Shown piece by piece: positions 6,208 through 9,795 of a stretch of DNA of 9,795 nucleotides. Position 1 is the stretch's first letter. Each line of letters starts with the position of its first letter. Source of the DNA: Bacteroidota bacterium (GTDB lineage: Bacteria; Bacteroidota; Bacteroidia; Flavobacteriales; Flavobacteriaceae); contig JAEWKB010000125.1 of the NCBI GenBank assembly GCA_023386255.1, positions 1 to 9,795 on the forward strand. Direction: 5' to 3'. Position numbers and translations under genes: made by a program. The notes below the pieces were generated by a model that saw only the letters and a list, made by a program, of their open reading frames with translations, did no database searches and was not told the DNA's origin.

Positions 6208-7098
6208 ATGGAAACTGTTTTAGATACCGCGAGGCCAACCGCCTCAAACGGACTGCTTACACCAAAGCCAAAATGGCTGCGCGTAAAGCTCCCTACCGGA
6301 CAAAAATATACTGAACTGCGCGGGCTTGTAGACAAATACAACCTGCATACTATATGCACCTCAGGCAGCTGCCCGAACATGGGCGAATGCTGGGGCGAAG
6401 GCACGGCCACCTTCATGATCTTAGGTAACATTTGTACCCGCTCGTGCGGCTTTTGCGGCGTTAAGACCGGAAGGCCGGAGACGGTGGACTGGGATGAGCC
6501 TGAAAAGGTGGCGCGCTCTATAAAGCTGATGAACATTAAGCATGCCGTTGTAACCAGCGTAGATAGGGACGACCTTAAAGATGGCGGTTCTATAATATGG
6601 GCAGAGACGGTGAAGGCCATCCGCAGGATGAACCCTGCAACTACCCTTGAAACACTTATACCCGACTTTCAGGGTATAGAACGTAATATTGACCGTATTG
6701 TGGAAGTGGCGCCGGAAGTAGTGTCACACAACATGGAAACGGTAAAAAGACTTACCCGCGAAGTACGCATACAGGCAAAGTACGAACGCAGCCTTGAAGT
6801 TTTACGCTACCTGAAAGCCAGCGGCATTAACCGTACAAAATCGGGTATTATGCTTGGGCTTGGTGAAACCGAAGAGGAAGTAATACAGACCATGCACGAC
6901 CTGCGCAATGTAAACCTTGATGTACTTACCATAGGCCAGTACCTGCAGCCAAGCAAAAAGCACCTGCCGGTAAAAGAGTTTATTACCCCCGACCAGTTTA
7001 AAAAATATGAGCAGATAGGCCTTGAACTTGGTTTCCGCCATGTAGAAAGCGGTGCATTGGTACGTTCATCGTATAAAGCACAGAAGCACATTTTATAA
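6208..7098 (+). CDS. lipA: Lipoyl synthase LipA
   Basis: LipA is a cytoplasmic radical SAM enzyme that inserts two sulfur atoms into the octanoyl chain carried by lipoate-dependent proteins (pyruvate and 2-oxoglutarate dehydrogenase E2 subunits, glycine cleavage H protein). Counting from ATG 6208 the protein has 296 residues. The auxiliary [4Fe-4S] cluster cysteines are Cys50, Cys55 and Cys61 in [13 protein letters not shown], and the radical SAM cluster cysteines are Cys76, Cys80 and Cys83 in CTRSCGFC; spacing equals that of the E. coli enzyme. SHNMETV (about 180-186), [13 protein letters not shown], the [15 protein letters not shown] substrate region and the C-terminal RSSY motif (286-289), whose serine ligates the auxiliary cluster, are all present. 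An in-frame TTG at 6187 would add seven residues but lies inside the promoter box, so I reject it. No lipB or lplA is adjacent. Confidence 0.97.
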   Translation: METVLDTARPTASNGLLTPKPKWLRVKLPTGQKYTELRGLVDKYNLHTICTSGSCPNMGECWGEGTATFMILGNICTRSCGFCGVKTGRPETVDWDEPEKVARSIKLMNIKHAVVTSVDRDDLKDGGSIIWAETVKAIRRMNPATTLETLIPDFQGIERNIDRIVEVAPEVVSHNMETVKRLTREVRIQAKYERSLEVLRYLKASGINRTKSGIMLGLGETEEEVIQTMHDLRNVNLDVLTIGQYLQPSKKHLPVKEFITPDQFKKYEQIGLELGFRHVESGALVRSSYKAQKHIL

Positions 7099-7110
7099 CT
7101 AATACATGCT

Positions 7111-7182
7111 TTGTCATTCTGAGCTGAGCGTAGCGTAGTCGAAGAATCTGAATTTAAGATTCTTCCTTCGTCAGAATGACAA
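7111..7182. repeat. REP-like inverted repeat between lipA and gap
   Basis: Outer arms TTGTCATTCTGA (7111-7122) and TCAGAATGACAA (7171-7182) are perfect 12 bp inverted repeats. Inside them GAAGAATCT (7141-7149) and AGATTCTTC (7157-7165) form a second perfect 9 bp stem with a 7-base loop. The unpaired left part holds tandem micro-duplications (TGAGC twice at 7120-7129, GTAGC then GTAG at 7130-7138). From memory, the GTCATTCTGAG...GAAGAATCT core is a widespread dispersed intergenic repeat in Bacteroidetes genomes, so this is probably a REP-type element. No T tract follows, so it is not a classical terminator, though it could protect an mRNA end. Confidence 0.8.
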
Positions 7183-7199
7183 CGCAACGTTAAATCACA

Positions 7200-8219
7200 A
7201 TGACCATTAAAACAAAAATTGCTATAAACGGCTTCGGGCGCATAGGCCGCAACCTGTTCCGCCTGCTGCTTAACCACCCTACAATTGAAGTTGCCGCCAT
7301 AAATGACATTGCCGATGCTAAAACCATGGCGCACCTGCTGAAGTATGACAGCATACACGGCATATTACAGGCTGAAGTATCGCATACTGATGATGCCATA
7401 ATTGTTGATGGCAAGCCCTACTCTTTCCTGAGGAACAAGGACGTGGCTGACATTGACTGGGCAAAATACAATGTGGACATTGCCATAGAATCTACCGGTA
7501 GGTTTAAAACCCTGGAAGATGCCAACAAACACATAGCATCAGGAGCTAAAAAGGTTATACTCTCTGCCCCGCCGGAAGATGACCGCATTAAAACTATAGT
7601 GCTTGGCGTGAATGAGAATATTCTTGACGGCACGGAAACAGTAATATCAAATGCCAGCTGTACTACCAATAACGCAGCACCAATGATGAAGATCATCAAT
7701 GAGCTGTGCGGTATTGAACAGGCTTATATTACAACAGTACACTCTTACACAACCGACCAGTCCCTGCACGACCAGCCGCACAAAGACCTGCGGAGGGCAC
7801 GCGGCGCGGCGCAAAGCATAGTACCCACAACTACCGGTGCTGCCAAAGCACTTACCAAGATATTTCCTGAATTTACAGGTAAAATTGGCGGAGGAGGCAT
7901 ACGTGTCCCCGTGCCTGATGGTTCGCTGACAGATATTACCTGCTACGTAAAACGTGAAGTTAGCATAGAAGAAATTAATGCAGCCTTTAAAGCCGCTGCC
8001 GAAGGTGAATTGAAAGGGATATTAGCTTATACCGAAGACCCTATAGTTTCAGTAGATATTTTAGGCAACCGCAACTCCTGCCTGTTTGATGCGCAGCTTA
8101 CATCAGTTATAGATAAAATGGTAAAGGTTGTAGGCTGGTATGATAATGAAATAGGCTACTCATCTCGCCTTATAGATCTGGTTAACTTGCTTGGCAAACC
8201 AGTGATTGAAAAAACATAA
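7200..8219 (+). CDS. gap: Type I glyceraldehyde-3-phosphate dehydrogenase
   Basis: The enzyme oxidises and phosphorylates glyceraldehyde 3-phosphate to 1,3-bisphosphoglycerate in glycolysis, and runs in reverse in gluconeogenesis; it acts as a cytoplasmic tetramer. The 339 residues match the family length. Visible are the dinucleotide-binding start INGFGRIGRN (9-18), Asp36 in AINDIAD (expected to favour NAD over NADP), SAPPEDD (122-128), the catalytic SNASCTTN with Cys154, His181 in TVHSYTTDQ, PHKDLRRARGAAQSIVPTTTGAAKAL (phosphate sites), GGGGIRVPVPDGSLTD and WYDNEIGYSSRLIDL near the end. SYTTDQ differs slightly from the SYTNDQ of many bacterial homologues, and Asn158 replaces the second cysteine often seen in CTTNC. 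Both look like lineage variation. The 101 bp upstream gap is mostly the REP-like element and shows no clear promoter box, so read-through from lipA is possible. Confidence 0.97.
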   Translation: MTIKTKIAINGFGRIGRNLFRLLLNHPTIEVAAINDIADAKTMAHLLKYDSIHGILQAEVSHTDDAIIVDGKPYSFLRNKDVADIDWAKYNVDIAIESTGRFKTLEDANKHIASGAKKVILSAPPEDDRIKTIVLGVNENILDGTETVISNASCTTNNAAPMMKIINELCGIEQAYITTVHSYTTDQSLHDQPHKDLRRARGAAQSIVPTTTGAAKALTKIFPEFTGKIGGGGIRVPVPDGSLTDITCYVKREVSIEEINAAFKAAAEGELKGILAYTEDPIVSVDILGNRNSCLFDAQLTSVIDKMVKVVGWYDNEIGYSSRLIDLVNLLGKPVIEKT

Positions 8220-8356
8220 ATAGCCACTGCTTGTTGTGATTTTGATAAAAAAGCGTATCGTGAGAGATTTTTTTTAACCCAAACAGTTCATTTAAAGAAA
8301 GTTATATTTATATTTAGATTCTACATTTTTTTAAGTATAACATAATTCTTTTGCTT
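8220..8356. other. AT-rich intergenic region between gap and the GEVED gene
   Basis: This 137 bp region has no convincing hairpin terminator for gap; A6 and T8 runs at about 8248-8273 flank 15 bases without a GC stem. One-mismatch versions of the TAnnTTTG box occur at 8303-8310 (TATATTTA) and 8322-8329 (TACATTTT), either of which could serve the downstream gene. No small gene is seen. Confidence 0.35.
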
Positions 8357-9166
8357 ATGAACAGAAAATTTACTTTTATTTATGATGTACAACCCAAAAA
8401 TATTTGGGGAAAAATCAGCCTTTTGTTTGGTGGTTTGCTTTTAGCCGGAACCTTTACTGCACACGCGCAAACATATTGCCAACCTGCATTGGATTGCACT
8501 GATGACGATTTAATACTTAACGTATCAATTTCAACGTTGACTAATGCCAGCACCTGTGGGGCTGGCGGCTACAACAACTTTACTGCACTGCCCGCACCTG
8601 TATTAACTGCGGGAAACAGCTACCCTATAGCTGTGACAGTAGGCGATGGCTGGGCGACAGAAGCGGTAAGTGTATGGATAGACTACAACAACAACTTTAC
8701 GTTTGAAACAACTGAATTTACTTTTATTGGTGTTGGCAGCGGAAGCGTAGTTAACGGCAGCATTGCCATACCGGCATCAGCAACTGCAGGAAATAAAAGA
8801 ATGAGGGTTAGAGTGGCGGCAGTTGGCGCAGCAAGTGCAACCGCTGACCAGGCATGCGACGAAGATGACGAATACGGCGAAACTGAGGACTATACTGTTA
8901 ACATTCAGCCATTAGCAAGCCTTAAGGATGTTTTGGCAAATCAGGTAAAGATATACAAATCTGATAATGTATTTGTAATTGAAAGCACTGATAAACTGAT
9001 TACCGGTGCACAGGTTTATGACCTGTCGGGTAAGTTGGTGTACAACAATCAAAATCTAAGTGTTTCCAGCCTAAACATTCAATCGGGTGAATTTAACAAT
9101 CAGGTTTTATTGCTCAAAGTTACTACTGATGATGGCGCTGTTACGAACAAAAAGATAATTAATTAG
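8357..9166 (+). CDS. Small secreted GEVED-domain protein with T9SS sorting domain
   Basis: Counting from ATG 8357 the product has 269 residues. A Sec signal peptide has an unusually long hydrophilic start (1-19) before the core ISLLFGGLLLAGTF (20-33) and a probable AHA cleavage site after Ala37. Residues about 40-185 form one GEVED-type domain (PF20009): TYCQPALDC at the start, VSVWIDYNNNFTFETTEF in the middle, MRVRVAA, and the name-giving YGETEDYTV (Tyr173-Val181). The final 80 residues (KIYKSDNVFVI, AQVYDLSGKLVY, VLLLKVTTDDG and terminal TNKKIIN) resemble a T9SS C-terminal sorting domain, by pattern closer to the flavobacterial ChiA-like type C than to type A. GEVED domains usually accompany proteases or adhesins; here nothing else is attached. 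A TTG six bases upstream is in frame but ATG is preferred. Surface location is inferred; ligand and role are unknown. Confidence 0.87.
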   Translation: MNRKFTFIYDVQPKNIWGKISLLFGGLLLAGTFTAHAQTYCQPALDCTDDDLILNVSISTLTNASTCGAGGYNNFTALPAPVLTAGNSYPIAVTVGDGWATEAVSVWIDYNNNFTFETTEFTFIGVGSGSVVNGSIAIPASATAGNKRMRVRVAAVGAASATADQACDEDDEYGETEDYTVNIQPLASLKDVLANQVKIYKSDNVFVIESTDKLITGAQVYDLSGKLVYNNQNLSVSSLNIQSGEFNNQVLLLKVTTDDGAVTNKKIIN

Positions 9167-9176
9167 ATTATCAGAG

Positions 9177-9220
9177 ATATCATAAAAAATGCTGCCCAAA
9201 AGCAGCATTTTTTATGATAT
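9177..9220. terminator. Bidirectional terminator, perfect 19 bp stem
   Basis: ATATCATAAAAAATGCTGC (9177-9195), loop CCAAAA, and the exact complement at 9202-9220 form an uninterrupted stem. The GC base is five pairs next to the loop, followed by A6/T6, so both convergent transcripts (GEVED gene and purine nucleoside phosphorylase) end in a U-rich run. Confidence 0.93.
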
Positions 9221-9226
9221 GTAATA

Positions 9227-9795
9227 TTAATATTTAAGTATCAGTTCCTTTATAAGGCTTCTGACTTTAGGCTCAGCATTTTGCGCGGCCAGCAGTACCT
9301 CATCATGGCTCACGGCTTCAATATTATCCTCATCTCCCATGTCGGTAATTACAGAAATGCCAAACACTTCCATATTCATGTGGCGCGCCACGATAACTTC
9401 AGGAACTGTAGACATGCCCACACAGTCGGCACCCAGTATTTTTACCATCCGGTACTCTGATAATGTCTCAAACGTAGGCCCCTGCAGCCCAAGGTAAATT
9501 CCGTCTTTTACGTCAATACCCTGTGCTACGGCAATTTCTTTTGCTTTGCTTATCATTTTGCGGCTGTACGGTTCACTCATGTTCAGGAACCTCGGCCCGA
9601 AACGTTCCTCATTCTTACCCCTTAGCGGATGGTCAGGCATCATATTAATGTGGTCGTATATCAGCACAATATCACCCACCTTATAAAACTTATTGACACC
9701 ACCTGAAGCATTGGAAACAATAAGTTTCTCCACCCCCAGGTATTTCATTACCCGTACCGGAAAAGTAACCTCCTGCATGCTGTAACCTTCATAAT
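9227..9795 (-). CDS. Purine nucleoside phosphorylase, C-terminal part (runs off the right edge)
   Basis: This is a trimeric-type (PNP/MTAP family) phosphorylase, which splits purine nucleosides with phosphate into base plus ribose 1-phosphate in purine salvage. About 188 C-terminal residues are present of an expected 270 or so. The frame continues past the ATG at 9778 to the window edge with YEGYS, part of the conserved HxYEGYxxxxVTFPVRV motif, so the ATG is internal. Also visible are VSNASGGVN, DHINMMPDHPLRG, ERFGPRFLNMSEPY, GLQGPTFET (its Glu aligned with human Glu201), VGMSTVPEVIVARH (Met219) and VSHDEVL. Where human PNP has Asn243 in LITNK, this protein has VITDM, an Asp. In human PNP that single change widens specificity toward adenosine, so base preference here should not be assumed to be guanine or hypoxanthine only. 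The stop codon lies seven bases from the shared terminator. Confidence 0.94.
   Translation of the reverse strand, partial: YEGYSMQEVTFPVRVMKYLGVEKLIVSNASGGVNKFYKVGDIVLIYDHINMMPDHPLRGKNEERFGPRFLNMSEPYSRKMISKAKEIAVAQGIDVKDGIYLGLQGPTFETLSEYRMVKILGADCVGMSTVPEVIVARHMNMEVFGISVITDMGDEDNIEAVSHDEVLLAAQNAEPKVRSLIKELILKY

Noticed and set aside
6807..7414. Minus-strand frames over the lipA end, REP-like element and gap start
   Set aside because: They cross the inverted repeat and run opposite strongly conserved genes; the translations show no domain.
8248..8273. Possible terminator after gap formed by A6 and T8 runs
   Set aside because: Only A-T pairs would form, around a 15-base loop with no GC stem, so a terminator is not supported.
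1..9795. CRISPR arrays, insertion sequences, phage genes, tRNA or rRNA
   Set aside because: No spaced direct repeats, transposase or integrase motifs, or RNA gene patterns were found on either strand; the window is filled with ordinary genes and short gaps.

Overview
The window reads as ordinary chromosomal DNA from a member of the Bacteroidota, most likely family Flavobacteriaceae and Flavobacterium-like. The evidence is several traits seen together: two secreted proteins ending in type IX secretion system (T9SS) sorting domains, a lipoprotein whose mature N terminus begins Cys-Gln-Ser-Asp-Asp like flavobacterial surface-export signals, a TonB of the Bacteroidetes type, near absence of Shine-Dalgarno sequences, and matches to the Bacteroidetes -7 promoter box TAnnTTTG just upstream of several starts. 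Species cannot be named from sequence reading alone.

Layout, left to right. Positions 1-227 hold the 3' end of a DUF2461 (TIGR02453-type) gene. murB (peptidoglycan precursor synthesis) follows after 37 bp. Then come a membrane family-2 glycosyltransferase and an ECF-like sigma factor that overlap by 10 bp, the sigma factor starting at TTG. A 104 bp leader with an 18 bp perfect palindrome separates the sigma factor from a tonB, which ends at a strong hairpin terminator. Next is a T9SS-exported parallel beta-helix protein, convergent with a small lipoprotein on the minus strand; one short bidirectional terminator serves both. The lipoprotein gene is divergent from lipA (lipoyl synthase). A REP-like inverted repeat lies between lipA and a glyceraldehyde-3-phosphate dehydrogenase gene. 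Last is a small T9SS-exported GEVED-domain protein, convergent with a purine nucleoside phosphorylase gene that runs off the right edge; a perfect 19 bp hairpin lies between them.

The genes fall into core functions (murB, lipA, gap, purine nucleoside phosphorylase) and envelope or surface functions (glycosyltransferase, TonB, two T9SS cargos, one lipoprotein), with one alternative sigma factor. I see no mobile element, CRISPR array, phage gene, rRNA or tRNA, and no multi-gene system that looks new. The points most worth a second look are the ACTAA/TTAGT half-site cluster and palindrome ahead of tonB, the REP-like element with micro-duplications between lipA and gap, and an Asn-to-Asp change at the purine-recognition position of the phosphorylase. 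All intergenic gaps are shorter than 150 bp.
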